Shown here: piece by piece, positions 7,844 through 17,220 of the stretch
Layout: each line of letters begins with the position of its first letter
How positions within the stretch are numbered: position 1 is the first letter of the stretch
From: a bacterium
GTDB lineage: Bacteria > Calditrichota > Calditrichia > RBG-13-44-9 > J042
Reading direction: 5' to 3'
Assembly: GCA_015485355.1 (NCBI GenBank)
Contig: WFTQ01000029.1
Coordinates: forward strand, 1 to 46,884
DNA length: 46,884 nucleotides
Translations under genes and position numbers: made by a program
Notes under the pieces: generated by a model
Told to the model about the DNA's origin: nothing
Seen by the model: only the letters and a program-made list of their open reading frames with translations
The model's database searches: none

Positions 7844-8728
7844 TTAGAACAACAGCTGTATTCGGGGTAAAAAAGCAATATGGCCGGGACCTGCTTCCGT
7901 GGGCGCGGCAACCCTCACGATTTGACAGCCAACACGCCATAGGAACGGCTTACCGGTGCGCTTCGCATCGGAAGGGCGCGAAATCGTTTTATATTTTCGG
8001 GTCAGATTGAACCCCACGACGCCACCGATGGGAGGGCACACGAGTACAGGAAGCAAGTGATTCATGGCCTTGCCCAGCAGACTTCCAACAGCGGCTCCGG
8101 CAACACTACCCAATAGCGTAGCGGAAAACGATCCCGTTTGCTGCCCCAGGCTCCCAACGGTCCATACGGCTCCGGCACTACCCAATGCACTTAAACCCAC
8201 GATCGCCGTCCACGCGGAGGGGGTTCCACCCCCTTCCATAGCCTCTCCGGGAAGCAGTGTGACCGCGGCGGCAAGTCCCACCGCGGAGCCGACTCCCCCC
8301 AGGAACAGTTCCGGGATTATCCAGCGGACGTCAACAGGAGGTTGGACGGCTCCGCCGCCATTTCCCCTCTCCGATAAAAGTTCCCGTATAATCGGTCGTC
8401 GTAGGGAACGAATGGTGTCTTCCCCCCGCTGAAGGATGCCTTCCCGCTGTCGCCCGCTCATCGAATCACCCCGGATAATCCGGACCCGATAGCCGGAGGG
8501 GCCGATCCTGTAGATAGGGGCGGATTGATATCCACTCACTTCAGGGAACAAGCCGCAGCGACGCCGTTCTTCAGCGTCGATCGTATCTCCCACAACGGCG
8601 CTGATGGGATACGGTTTTTCCCATCCCCGCTGGGCCTCCAGCAGCCCGATCCCTCCCATGAACAGTACCAAGGGTAACACACTGCTGAAAAAGGCCGCCT
8701 TTCTTTTAGCCTTCCCATCCTCTTTCAT
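7844..8728 (-). CDS. Glycine-rich envelope protein of unknown function
   Basis: A 294-residue protein with an N-terminal signal peptide (basic KAKRK then a hydrophobic stretch ending LLEAQ). An exported region follows with VVGDTIDAEERRR and a short conserved-looking FPEVSGYQSA. The central to C-terminal part (about residues 135-245) is Gly/Ala/Ser-rich and hydrophobic with repeated small-xxx-small spacing, resembling glycine-zipper membrane segments. Two starts are possible, ATG 8755 and ATG 8728; both have weak ribosome-binding sites. I use 8728 because the signal peptide then has normal length. It has no close operon partner. Function unknown; the family was not recognised. Confidence 0.6.
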   Translation of the reverse strand: MKEDGKAKRKAAFFSSVLPLVLFMGGIGLLEAQRGWEKPYPISAVVGDTIDAEERRRCGLFPEVSGYQSAPIYRIGPSGYRVRIIRGDSMSGRQREGILQRGEDTIRSLRRPIIRELLSERGNGGGAVQPPVDVRWIIPELFLGGVGSAVGLAAAVTLLPGEAMEGGGTPSAWTAIVGLSALGSAGAVWTVGSLGQQTGSFSATLLGSVAGAAVGSLLGKAMNHLLPVLVCPPIGGVVGFNLTRKYKTISRPSDAKRTGKPFLWRVGCQIVRVAAPTEAGPGHIAFLPRIQLLF

Positions 8729-8755
8729 TTCTGGAATCCCGACCCTGAGTCCCAT

Positions 8756-9288
8756 TGCACCATTCGAAAACCATGCCGGTAAATTTCCCTTGAGTTTTCA
8801 AGTCACTCAACCCATTGTTATTTGAAAGGTTACGTTACAACATGGCCGCGCCCGCCATTTCCTTCGACCGACCGTCTCGTCAAATTTGTCGAATATCGGG
8901 ATCGAACATTCGACAAATTTTTCCCTTGCCGGGTCCGGGCTTCAGGGAGACGATTCCGCCGGTCAGAATTTTTCAGGACATTGGGTATCCCGATCACTCC
9001 AAAAAATTCCGGTTTACCCGCCGGCCCTCGAAGAGCGATTCCAGAGCGTCTTGAAGCATGGCCGTTTCGAAGGCCGCTTTTAATGCTCTCCATTTCCGGG
9101 TCTCCGGCGAACCGTCGAGGAAGGGGTTGGGGAAGCGTATCGTTTTCACCCGAAAGCGGCCCCTCGGTAGGTTTTTCGCTCGTCCCGACAGCAGCAGCGG
9201 GGATATCCGCAGAACGGCTTGCCGACGGGAGGTTTACGGGTAACTAAAGAAAAAACAAAGAATGGCGGAGGCGAAAAAGCAAAAGCAT
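8756..9288. other. Long spacer with a perfect inverted repeat
   Basis: About 530 bases without a supported gene, upstream of the tRNA-Ala promoter. Frames on both strands overlap and lack start signals. Its one striking element is the 13-base perfect inverted repeat at 8882-8920. Confidence 0.45.
8882..8920. repeat. Perfect 13-base inverted repeat
   Basis: AAATTTGTCGAAT (8882-8894) and ATTCGACAAATTT (8908-8920) are exact inverse complements around a 13-base loop. It could be an operator, a recombination or structural site, or a hairpin; a short T run follows on the plus strand but no gene ends just upstream of it. Confidence 0.8.
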
Positions 9289-9317
9289 TTGACAACTCCG
9301 GTTCCTTTTATTATATT
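9289..9317 (+). promoter_or_regulatory. Strong promoter of tRNA-Ala
   Basis: TTGACA (9289-9294), a 17-base spacer and TATATT (9312-9317), close to the sigma-70 consensus. The predicted start lies about 24 bases before the mature tRNA 5' end. Confidence 0.8.
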
Positions 9318-9347
9318 GGGTGCGCTTGGATGCGGGAGGAACAAATT

Positions 9348-9423
9348 GGGGCCGTAGCTCAGCTGGGAGAGCGCGTGAATGGCATTCACGAGGTCAGGGG
9401 TTCGACTCCCCTCGGCTCCACCA
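9348..9423 (+). tRNA. tRNA-Ala (anticodon GGC)
   Basis: A full cloverleaf: acceptor GGGGCCG pairs with CGGCTCC (one G-U), D arm GCTC/GAGC, anticodon stem CGTGA/TCACG with loop ATGGCAT and anticodon GGC, T arm with GGTTCGACT. The CCA end is encoded. It reads GCC alanine codons and is driven by the promoter at 9289-9317. Confidence 0.95.
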
Positions 9424-9443
9424 CGATTAACATATGGAACTGA

Positions 9444-9605
9444 ATGGAATTTATTATCCTTACGGTTCTGATCATTTTGGCGGCCATTCTGTTTGCACTT
9501 TCCGGACGACAAAAGCGCGCCTTGCGAAATCGACGGGAACAAATTCTACAACGGATGCGCGAACGGCAATACAGCCGTCAACAAAATGAGGAAAAGGGAA
9601 CCTGA
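9444..9605 (+). CDS. Small single-pass membrane protein (53 residues)
   Basis: This short frame lies between two tRNA genes. It encodes a hydrophobic segment of about 18 residues at the N-terminus (from EFIILTVLI to FALSG). A strongly basic, Arg/Gln-rich tail follows, with repeated RxR and QQ pairs to the stop. That is a sensible single-pass small membrane protein with the tail inside by the positive-inside rule. The ribosome-binding site is weak (GGAAC), so expression is uncertain. It would be transcribed from the tRNA-Ala promoter. An overlapping frame starts at 9434 but has no such pattern. No family recognised. Confidence 0.5.
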   Translation: MEFIILTVLIILAAILFALSGRQKRALRNRREQILQRMRERQYSRQQNEEKGT

Positions 9606-9637
9606 AGCAGGGATGCTTCATTATGAACAATGCAAAG

Positions 9638-9710
9638 GGCGCCGTACCCAAGTGGCTAAGGGAGAGGTCTGCAAAACCTCGATTCGGCGGTTCGAATCCG
9701 CCCGGCGCCT
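9638..9710 (+). tRNA. tRNA-Cys (anticodon GCA)
   Basis: The cloverleaf is complete: acceptor GGCGCCG/CGGCGCC, anticodon stem GAGGT/ACCTC with loop CTGCAAA and anticodon GCA, T arm GGCGG/CCGCC, and discriminator base T as expected for Cys. CCA is not encoded, unlike in the neighbouring tRNA-Ala, so it must be added enzymatically. Confidence 0.95.
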
Positions 9711-9759
9711 CAGCTTCTTTTCCGCGCGGCATTATCTCCCCAGGATTACCGAGTAAAGA

Positions 9760-9788
9760 TTGAATTCCTCAAAAATCATAACTAATTT
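9760..9788 (+). promoter_or_regulatory. Promoter of the hybrid histidine kinase
   Basis: TTGAAT (9760-9765), a 17-base spacer and TAATTT (9783-9788). The predicted start near 9795 leaves a leader of about 70 bases. Confidence 0.55.
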
Positions 9789-9866
9789 TCCTTTGGACTA
9801 ATAATGCGGTGCCGGAAACCGAAAATTCTATGGTATGAAACGAAAGATTGAAAGCCCATTACACCC

Positions 9867-12800
9867 ATGAAGCCTATCATCGACCCTGCCCAGTGGATCT
9901 TCAAAGATACCGAGCAAAGCACCTTCAAGTCCTGGTTTCTAAAAATTCGTAAATTGGCCGATCTGGTCCAATACCGGGGACGCCTGCCCGAAGCGCGGTT
10001 CATGGAATTTTACGAAAACGTCATTCACGCTCTGGAAGGGGCGGAGTCGATCCCCATTTTTCATTTTCTCCAAAAATACCTCCCCCGGCTGCTGGCCCAC
10101 GACCTCAATCAACACACCATATTGATCGGGATTTCCGATCTGCGGACCCTATTGCTGGAAACCATTATCGAACATCCCAATTTAAACAAAGAAAGCCGCA
10201 ATTATTGGATTTCTCAGGTCCTGGAGCTCTTCGACAACATTCAGGGGCACATTCAAAAACTGTGTGCCGATTATAAAGCGGAACAATCTCGCACCACCTC
10301 CAAAGGCCGCCGCTTGACCTTGCACGGAATCCCGGCCATCCTGTTCGAAATCGAAAAGGATCGCTTCCTGGGACCGGGAAATTATAGCCCCACCTTCTAC
10401 CAATGGTTCAGCCACGAAATTCCTATCGGGGATCCCCCACCCGACTGGAAAACCCTGATTCATCCAGACGATGTTCCGGTCTTTCAAAACACACTGGAAC
10501 ACTGTAAAAAAAATCTCATTCCCTTTTACGAGGCCAGGTATCGTTTGAAAACCTCCGGCAACCTGTGGCGGCCGGTGATCGAGCGGGGGAAAATCCACTA
10601 CAGCCAGAAGGGGGAAACCCTCTCTTTTTCGGGCATTATCATCGAACAGCGACCGGAACAAAACGAAAATGAACTCCTCAAAAACCTACTGAAGGCCCTG
10701 GAAGATACCCGCTCCCGGAAGAAAGACCTTTTCCTGGTCATCGACTCGACCCAGGAGGTTCTGTTCGTCTCCCGAACGGTCGGCACCTTCATTTCCCCAA
10801 AAGAGAGCCACCCAACCACTCTGGAAGCCATTTTCCCGTCTCCTCTTCCGGAACAGGTTCGCCAGAAGATTCAGACCCTGCGGCAACGGCAACAGGCTTC
10901 CGCGACCATCGGCTTCACCCTTTCGGGCAACCATTTTTCTTTAGAAATACGGCGATTGCCCGTGCAGAGCTCCCTCGACTGGTTTCTATTTTTCGTCCCT
11001 CAACGGCTGAGGGAACAGCAAAAAGTACCGGAAAATTTCCTGCAACGATTAAACCTGCTCTTCGAAAAGCGTCTGGAGATCTCGCAAGATTTCCGTGTGG
11101 ATGAGGTGCTGCGGCAAGCCATGCAGCTGGCCCGCATCCTGATTCCCGCAGCCCAGGCGGGCAGCTTACTGGTGAAAGAGGGCGGCGGTTTCCGATATCG
11201 CGAAGGATTCGGGTACGAAATGGACCGTCTGCGGAACATCGTTCTGTTTGAACCCACCACCGAACACACCGAGGTGCAGGCCCTGCAATTGCGAGAAATG
11301 CATAACGGTTCCCGGGTTATTCATGTGGAGCAAATCCGCCGAGAAGCGCAACGCATCCTCCCCAGGAAGCAATACGAACTGTTACGTCAATACGGTCGCC
11401 TGGACGAAATTTACCATACCCTCAGTGCTCTGATTCAGATTGATCATGAACCGTTTGCCATTTTGAATCTGGATGCTTTCCAGAAAGAAAACCCTTTTAC
11501 GGAATTCGATCAAAAGCTCATGGATTTGCTCAGTCAGCAAATTTCCGATACCCTCAAAATCATTCAATTGGTGCAACGGGTAAAGGAGAGTGAAACCAAT
11601 TATCGTCAACTATTTGAGCGCTCTCCCATTGCGATTTACATTCTCCAGGACAACCGCTTTAAACTGTTCAATCCCAATTTTTTGCGGTTGACCGGTTTGA
11701 GTGAGAAGGAGGCCCGAGAAATTGAAGTATGGGATCTGGTTCATCCCGACGATCGCCCCGCCCTGCAAAAGCGCGCCATGGCCCGATTGCGGGGAGAAAA
11801 ACCGCTTTCGGAATACGAATTCCGTCTGATCAATAAGAACGGCGAGGTCCTTAACTGTTTAGGATCGTTCACTCGGGTAACATTTAACGGAAAACCGGCC
11901 ATCTTAGGCGAAATCATGAACATCACCCGGTTGCGGATGCTGGAAAGGCAGCTGCTGCAGGTGCAGAAGATGGAAACCGTAGGCACCCTCACGGCGGGCA
12001 TTGCCCACGACTTCAACAACATTTTAGGGGCCATATTGCCCAGCGCCCAGCTCATCCAGGACGATCCTCAGAATCCCGCCAATGCCTCCCGGGCACGCAT
12101 CATTGTGGAAATGGCCCAGCGCGCTTCCCAATTAACCCATCAGTTGCTGTCCTTCGCCCGGGCCGGCGAGTTCCATAAACAGGTGATCAACTTCAATGAA
12201 CTTATTCGAAACAGTCAACAGATTTTGGAAAAGCTGTTGCCCAGGCGGATTCAATTGAAACTGGAACTGGACGACACCACCCCGCCGGTGGAAGGCGATG
12301 CGAACCAGATCATTCAGGTCATCATCAATATGGTCATCAACGCTCGGGACGCCATTGAGGCCGCGGGACAGATCGTCATTCAAACATATCCCAGATCGGC
12401 GCGGGTCACCCGATTGCTCACCGTGGGCACTCTGCCGCCCGGTAAATATGCCGTCGTTTCCATTAAAGATAATGGATGCGGTATTCCCGATAATCTGCGT
12501 GACAAGATTTTCGACCCGTTCTTTACCACTAAACCGGTGGGCAAGGGCACCGGCCTGGGCCTGAGCACCGTTTACGGCATCGTCAAGCGCCACAAGGGCT
12601 GCATCAACCTGCGCACTCGTGTGGGCAAAGGAACCACATTCGAAATTTTCATTCCAGCTACCACCAAACGGGAAGACCGCCGACTGACCAAGCGCACGCC
12701 CAGGACCCGGGGCATCGAGCCAGGTCTGACCACCTTAATCATCGACGACGAAGACCATCTGCGGGAAATTTTGGGATTGATGCTGACCGAATTGGGGTTT

Positions 12801-13100
12801 CGGGTACTCAGTGCGGAGACCGGAAAGAAGGGAATCAAAATCTTTCGGGAACGCAAGGACGCCATCGACCTCATCATCCTGGACCACGTCATGCCCGAGT
12901 TAAACGGGAAGCAAACCCTGGAGGTATTGCGCCAAATCAAACCCGATGTTAAGGTGTTGCTGGCTACCGGGTATGGCGATCATAAATCACTAACGGATTT
13001 GTACCGTATGGGGATCGATGGTTTTCTAACCAAGCCGTTTACGTTCGATCAGCTGAAAGAAAAGATTCGAGAAGTGATGAGCGGCACGCTGAAAACGTAG
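9867..13100 (+). CDS. Hybrid sensor histidine kinase (PAS-PAS-GAF-PAS-HisKA-HATPase-REC)
   Basis: A 1077-residue cytoplasmic signalling protein with no membrane helix. Residues 1-125 form an uncharacterised helical domain. A PAS3-like domain (about 140-270) contains [10 protein letters not shown] weaker PAS-like region (285-380), a GAF domain (390-570) and another PAS domain (576-695) follow. The phospho-acceptor is in [10 protein letters not shown] (H714). The ATPase has an N box near 820 ([11 protein letters not shown]) and G boxes DNGCGIP and GKGTGLGLS. The C-terminal receiver carries [11 protein letters not shown] with D1006 and the conserved TKPF. Sensing several signals and passing phosphate internally is typical of this architecture; the final output partner is not encoded next to it. 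The ATG at 9867 lacks a strong ribosome-binding site. Confidence 0.93.
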   Translation: MKPIIDPAQWIFKDTEQSTFKSWFLKIRKLADLVQYRGRLPEARFMEFYENVIHALEGAESIPIFHFLQKYLPRLLAHDLNQHTILIGISDLRTLLLETIIEHPNLNKESRNYWISQVLELFDNIQGHIQKLCADYKAEQSRTTSKGRRLTLHGIPAILFEIEKDRFLGPGNYSPTFYQWFSHEIPIGDPPPDWKTLIHPDDVPVFQNTLEHCKKNLIPFYEARYRLKTSGNLWRPVIERGKIHYSQKGETLSFSGIIIEQRPEQNENELLKNLLKALEDTRSRKKDLFLVIDSTQEVLFVSRTVGTFISPKESHPTTLEAIFPSPLPEQVRQKIQTLRQRQQASATIGFTLSGNHFSLEIRRLPVQSSLDWFLFFVPQRLREQQKVPENFLQRLNLLFEKRLEISQDFRVDEVLRQAMQLARILIPAAQAGSLLVKEGGGFRYREGFGYEMDRLRNIVLFEPTTEHTEVQALQLREMHNGSRVIHVEQIRREAQRILPRKQYELLRQYGRLDEIYHTLSALIQIDHEPFAILNLDAFQKENPFTEFDQKLMDLLSQQISDTLKIIQLVQRVKESETNYRQLFERSPIAIYILQDNRFKLFNPNFLRLTGLSEKEAREIEVWDLVHPDDRPALQKRAMARLRGEKPLSEYEFRLINKNGEVLNCLGSFTRVTFNGKPAILGEIMNITRLRMLERQLLQVQKMETVGTLTAGIAHDFNNILGAILPSAQLIQDDPQNPANASRARIIVEMAQRASQLTHQLLSFARAGEFHKQVINFNELIRNSQQILEKLLPRRIQLKLELDDTTPPVEGDANQIIQVIINMVINARDAIEAAGQIVIQTYPRSARVTRLLTVGTLPPGKYAVVSIKDNGCGIPDNLRDKIFDPFFTTKPVGKGTGLGLSTVYGIVKRHKGCINLRTRVGKGTTFEIFIPATTKREDRRLTKRTPRTRGIEPGLTTLIIDDEDHLREILGLMLTELGFRVLSAETGKKGIKIFRERKDAIDLIILDHVMPELNGKQTLEVLRQIKPDVKVLLATGYGDHKSLTDLYRMGIDGFLTKPFTFDQLKEKIREVMSGTLKT

Positions 13101-13167
13101 GACCCCTTCAGCCGATCCGCCAACCGCACCACTCAGTCCGGACATTTCCTTGCCGGGCCGGCGCTTT

Positions 13168-14139
13168 TCAGGGACCGGCTCCGCCGTGATGGGTGTCCGT
13201 TGCGGGACACCAATCGGGAAACAGGCGTCGAATCAGTAAATTGGTGATCCGAATTGTTACCAGAGCCAGCAGCCCGCCGGCCACTACATCCACAAAATAA
13301 TGATAACGCAGGTAAACGGTGGAAAAAATCAACGGCGCACCAAAGGGGAAAATCCACTGAAACAATTTCCGGTGATAACGGAACGTATAATAAAACAGCA
13401 CCAGAACGATTGCGGTGTGCCCGCTGGGGAAGGCATCCCATTGAATATTTTCCAGGGAATTCAAGGTATTCTGGATGGCATCGAAGGCCCATACCCCTTT
13501 GAGGGGTATTTGTTGAAGGTGAGCCAGGAAAAATCGAGGACCCAGCGCCGGAAATATGACATATCCCAGATACGAAAGATAAAATCCCATGGCAATCAGG
13601 GTGATAAAATAATCCAGATGCCGAAACTGTTTTCTACTATACAAAACCCCGGCAACCACCGCCGGTAAAAAATAAAAACTGGTATAACACCATTGAAGGT
13701 ATTCGGTCAGCAGCGGATAGGTGATTTTCTCCGTCAATACGGTGGCATGATCCCCCAGAAGGATCAAATCCCACCGAATCAACCAACTATCGATGGTTCT
13801 TGGGTGCACCGCTGGAATCAGATAATGCAATGCCGTAAAAAACAGGGGAACATACAGCACCAGATAGAATTGGCGAAAGAAACCCGCCAGCGGGTGCTGA
13901 ACCGGATAAGCGGCAAACAGAAAAATATTCGTTATGAACAGCAGATGGAAGACCAGGTAAAACCAGGGGGAAGCCAGACGTTCCCAGGCCGACAGCATCA
14001 AAACAATCCAGATGATCAAATAGAGCAGCGTGGGCACATCAAAGACTCGAAATTCCAGGCGCAAACCTCCCACACGCCAGGAGTACGTCAATGTTGCCTG
14101 CTGTTTTAGACCCAGGGTTTCGTTTCCCACACCTGTCAT
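13168..14139 (-). CDS. PAP2-superfamily membrane phosphatase/phosphotransferase
   Basis: A 323-residue integral membrane protein with about six to eight helices. The three PAP2 motifs are in order: FPALGPR (196-202), PSGH (238-241) and STVYLRYHYFVD with R278, H280 and D284. The spacing and the FPALGPR form resemble the Aur1/inositolphosphotransferase-like branch (PAP2_3). Members remove or transfer phosphate on lipid head groups such as phosphatidate, sphingolipid or isoprenoid phosphates, with the active site facing outward. The substrate here is not determinable. The ATG at 14139 has no clear ribosome-binding site. A CTG after GGGAGG about 80 bases in would begin right at LEFRVFDV, so the start is uncertain. 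It is convergent with the kinase gene. Confidence 0.88.
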   Translation of the reverse strand: MTGVGNETLGLKQQATLTYSWRVGGLRLEFRVFDVPTLLYLIIWIVLMLSAWERLASPWFYLVFHLLFITNIFLFAAYPVQHPLAGFFRQFYLVLYVPLFFTALHYLIPAVHPRTIDSWLIRWDLILLGDHATVLTEKITYPLLTEYLQWCYTSFYFLPAVVAGVLYSRKQFRHLDYFITLIAMGFYLSYLGYVIFPALGPRFFLAHLQQIPLKGVWAFDAIQNTLNSLENIQWDAFPSGHTAIVLVLFYYTFRYHRKLFQWIFPFGAPLIFSTVYLRYHYFVDVVAGGLLALVTIRITNLLIRRLFPDWCPATDTHHGGAGP

Positions 14140-14177
14140 GAAAATCGTTATTGTTTCGTTTTATCCCTGAAACGGCG

Positions 14178-14206
14178 CCCCCCGTTTTTTACGGCCGGAC
14201 GGGGGG
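14178..14206 (-). terminator. GC-rich hairpin downstream of the carboxyltransferase gene
   Basis: CCCCCCGT (14178-14185) pairs exactly with ACGGGGGG (14199-14206) around a 13-base loop that contains the T run. It lies just after the carboxyltransferase stop. There is no T tract beyond the stem, so it may terminate weakly or only protect the RNA end. Confidence 0.4.
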
Positions 14207-14235
14207 AACGCTGAACCGCTCGCCATCGCTTCCGG

Positions 14236-15816
14236 TTACAGGGGAATATTGCCATGTTTTTTGGGTGGATTGCGATCCACCTTGGTTTTTAACAGTTCCA
14301 GGGCCCGGATGATTTTCGGCCGGGTCATCTGGGGTTCAATGACCTCGTCCACATAACCCCGTTCCGCCGCCAGGTAGGGATTGGCAAATTTTTCCCGATA
14401 TTCTTTTTCTTTTTCGGCCAGGGCTTTTTCCGGGTCCGGGGCACGGGCAATTTCCCGTTTAAAAATGATTTCCGCGGCCCCCTTGGGACCCATGACGGCA
14501 ATTTCCGCCGAAGGCCAGGCAAAGTTAAAATCCCCTCGAATATGCTTGGAACTCATCACGTCATAAGCTCCCCCGTATGCCTTATGCAAAATGACGGTAA
14601 TTTTGGGCACCGTCGCCTCGCTATAAGCATACAGCAATTTGGCCCCGTGCTTGATGATGCCGCCCCACTCCTGAGCCGTTCCGGGGAGAAATCCGGGAAC
14701 ATCGACGAAAGTGATGATGGGAATGTTGAACGCATCGCAAAATCGAACAAAACGAGCCGCCTTAATGGAAGCATTAATATCCAGCACTCCTGCCAGAACC
14801 GCCGGCTGATTCGCCACAATCCCTACCGACTGTCCGTTCAACCGAGCAAAACCGATCACAATATTCTGGGCAAACAGCTCCTGCACTTCCAAAAAGGTCT
14901 CCTTATCCACCACCCGATGGATGACCTCCTTAACGTCATAGGGCTTGGTCGGATTATCGGGTACGATCCGGATCAGTTCCGGATCCATCCTGTTCGGGGC
15001 ATCCTCGGTGGGCTGATAAGGGGCCTCCTCGGCATTGTTGAGGGGTAGATAGTCCACCAACCGACGGACTCTCATCAAACAATCGATATCGTTATCGGCG
15101 ACAAAATCGCAGACCCCACTTTTTGTGGCATGGGTCAGGGCGCCTCCCAATTCTTCGAAGGTAACCTCCTCGTGGGTCACGGTCTTCACCACATTGGGTC
15201 CGGTAACAAACATGTAGCTTTTATCGCGAACCATGAAAATAAAATCGGTGATGGCGGGAGAATAGACAGCGCCGCCGGCGCAGGGCCCCATGACCACGGA
15301 GATTTGGGGAATGACCCCGCTGGCCAGGGTGTTACGGAGAAAAATATCGGCATATCCTCCCAGGCTGACCACCCCTTCCTGAATACGCGCCCCCCCGGAA
15401 TCGTTTATCCCGATTACCGGAACACCAATTTTCATGGCAATATCCATGATTTTACAAATCTTCTGAGCATGGGCTTCCGATAAACTCCCGCCGAATACGG
15501 TAAAATCCTGGCTGAAAACCCCGACCGGACGTCCATTAATTTTTCCGAAGCCTGTAACGACCCCATCGCCCAGAATACGTTTTTTTTCCAGCCCGAAATC
15601 ATGAGACCGATGCTTAACCAGCATGTCCACTTCTTCGAAACTCCCCTCATCCAGCAGAACCTCCAGACGCTCCCGGGCGGTGAGTCTTCCTTGCTGGTGC
15701 ATCTTTTCAATGCGCTCTTCCCCCCCGCCTTTCAGCGCTTCCTGTTGAAGCCGGCGCAAGTGGGCTATCTTCTCCTCCATCGTCGGCCAGGAATTGTCCT
15801 TTCTCGACTTCGCCAT
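14236..15816 (-). CDS. pccB: Acyl-CoA carboxylase / methylmalonyl-CoA decarboxylase carboxyltransferase subunit
   Basis: This 526-residue protein is full length for the PccB/MmdA family. It transfers the carboxyl group between biotin and propionyl-CoA/methylmalonyl-CoA. The two crotonase-like halves carry the usual oxyanion-forming glycine motifs, [10 protein letters not shown] (139-148) and [12 protein letters not shown] (177-188). The CoA and biotin sites of the second half are seen around the [10 protein letters not shown] region. The ATG at 15816 has GAGGAG at five bases. The biotin carboxylase and carrier subunits are not nearby. A B12-binding methylmalonyl-CoA mutase subunit lies 1.4 kb away on the same strand, so a propionate/methylmalonyl route is likely. 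Direction (carboxylase versus sodium-pumping decarboxylase) cannot be settled from this subunit alone. Confidence 0.92.
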   Translation of the reverse strand: MAKSRKDNSWPTMEEKIAHLRRLQQEALKGGGEERIEKMHQQGRLTARERLEVLLDEGSFEEVDMLVKHRSHDFGLEKKRILGDGVVTGFGKINGRPVGVFSQDFTVFGGSLSEAHAQKICKIMDIAMKIGVPVIGINDSGGARIQEGVVSLGGYADIFLRNTLASGVIPQISVVMGPCAGGAVYSPAITDFIFMVRDKSYMFVTGPNVVKTVTHEEVTFEELGGALTHATKSGVCDFVADNDIDCLMRVRRLVDYLPLNNAEEAPYQPTEDAPNRMDPELIRIVPDNPTKPYDVKEVIHRVVDKETFLEVQELFAQNIVIGFARLNGQSVGIVANQPAVLAGVLDINASIKAARFVRFCDAFNIPIITFVDVPGFLPGTAQEWGGIIKHGAKLLYAYSEATVPKITVILHKAYGGAYDVMSSKHIRGDFNFAWPSAEIAVMGPKGAAEIIFKREIARAPDPEKALAEKEKEYREKFANPYLAAERGYVDEVIEPQMTRPKIIRALELLKTKVDRNPPKKHGNIPL

Positions 15817-15947
15817 GGATACTCCTCTGTTTTGAATTGTTATTGCATTTTCCTTACCGCCCGGGCGCTTCCCTTCGCTCCGGGATACCCGGTTCCCTTA
15901 CGACATCCACCCATCTCAGAAAACGGCGTCTTCTCCGGATGGATGGC

Positions 15948-16658
15948 TTAGGGTTCTATCAAACCGGCCTCTTCAAAAGAGTAATATTGATCTCCCGCGA
16001 TGATGACATGATCCAACACCGGTATATCCAGCAACCGCCCCACTTTGACCAGCTGCTCGGTAATGAGGCGGTCGTGGTTCGACGGCCGGGCCTCTCCAGA
16101 AGGATGGTTGTGCACCAGGATGATACTGGCGGCCGATTCCAGAATAGCGGGGCGGAACACTTCCCGGGGATGGACCAGGGAAGCATTTAAGGTACCTTCC
16201 GAGATGCGAACATCGCGCATTAAGAAATTGGCACTGTTTAAAACCAGGATTATGAAAACCTCGCGGTTTAAATGTCCCAGCAAAGGGCCGTATTTCCGAA
16301 AAACGATTTCCGGCCCATCAATCTTCAGTTTCTCGGAAGCCGGAAAACTGGCCAGCCTTCGCCCCAGCTCGAAGGCCGCCAACAACGTAACCGCCTTAAC
16401 CGGTCCCACACCCTTCAGCCGATACAGCTCCTGATAAGGCATCTCCGCCAGTTTTTTTAAGTTGCCGCTATACCGTAAAATCGTTTTCGCCAGATCCACG
16501 GCGGTCTGGTCCCGACTGCCGGTGCGCAGCAAAATGGCCACCAATTCCGATTCCGTCAAATATCCCGGACCCAACTGCATCAACTTTTCCCGGGGCCGTT
16601 CCCCTTCCGGCCAATCGGGGATTTTACTCCGATAATACGTGGGTTCCTGAATTTTCAT
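15948..16658 (-). CDS. radC: RadC-family JAB/MPN domain protein
   Basis: A 236-residue protein of normal RadC length. An N-terminal helix-hairpin-helix region (LKGVGPVKA, residues 81-89) precedes the metalloprotease-like MPN/JAB domain. Its JAMM residues are all present: H183 and H185 in HNHPSG, and D196 in RPSNHD. RadC proteins are common near DNA-uptake and repair functions, but their biochemical role is still unclear and the old repair role in E. coli was withdrawn. The open frame extends to 16964. The ATG at 16658 gives the family N-terminus (the conserved W-x-x-GERPREKL follows). The ribosome-binding site is weak. Confidence 0.93.
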   Translation of the reverse strand: MKIQEPTYYRSKIPDWPEGERPREKLMQLGPGYLTESELVAILLRTGSRDQTAVDLAKTILRYSGNLKKLAEMPYQELYRLKGVGPVKAVTLLAAFELGRRLASFPASEKLKIDGPEIVFRKYGPLLGHLNREVFIILVLNSANFLMRDVRISEGTLNASLVHPREVFRPAILESAASIILVHNHPSGEARPSNHDRLITEQLVKVGRLLDIPVLDHVIIAGDQYYSFEEAGLIEP

Positions 16659-16797
16659 CGAACCAAAAACGGTTATCGTATACCCTTGGCGTCTTCCTGA
16701 AGCGGAATTATCTACCCTGTACCTGTAAAACCATGGAAAAAAATGCCCTCTGGTCATGCCCGCCCAGGGAATTGCGGACCATGTCCGGCAGGATGGG

Positions 16798-17220
16798 TCA
16801 AATTTCCAACGATTGTTTGGCCCGGTGTTTTCGATACCAATCCTGAATGTAGTGGACAATATCCTGGGTATTGGTTCCCGGGCCGAAAAGTTTCCCGACC
16901 CCCATTTTTTCCAGGGCTTCCATATCCTCATCGGGGATGATACCGCCCCCGGTGAGCAGGACATTCTTCAGGCCTTTTTCTTTCATTAAACGCAGGAGTT
17001 TGGGAAACAGGGCCATGTGGGCGCCCGAAAGGATACTGACCGCAATCACGTCCACGTCTTCCTGCAAAGCCGTTTCCACTACCATCTCGGGGGTTTGACG
17101 CAGCCCGGTATAAATCACCTCCATCCCCGCATCACGCAATGCGGCGGCCACCACCTTAGCCCCTCGATCGTGGCCGTCCAGACCGACCTTGGCCACCAGC
17201 ACCCGGATTTTACGTTCCAT
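16798..17220 (-). CDS. Methylmalonyl-CoA mutase B12-binding (C-terminal) subunit
   Basis: A 140-residue stand-alone cobalamin-binding domain. The B12 signature DGHDRG (D15, H17, G20) supplies the lower axial histidine; SILSGAH and LLTGGG complete the nucleotide-tail pocket. It is the small subunit of split methylmalonyl-CoA mutases, which convert methylmalonyl-CoA to succinyl-CoA, but it could also serve a related acyl-CoA mutase. The catalytic large subunit is not in this window. AGGAGGG lies six bases before the ATG. It overlaps the end of the upstream glycosyltransferase by 11 bases, which points to co-transcription though not to a shared pathway. Confidence 0.93.
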   Translation of the reverse strand: MERKIRVLVAKVGLDGHDRGAKVVAAALRDAGMEVIYTGLRQTPEMVVETALQEDVDVIAVSILSGAHMALFPKLLRLMKEKGLKNVLLTGGGIIPDEDMEALEKMGVGKLFGPGTNTQDIVHYIQDWYRKHRAKQSLEI

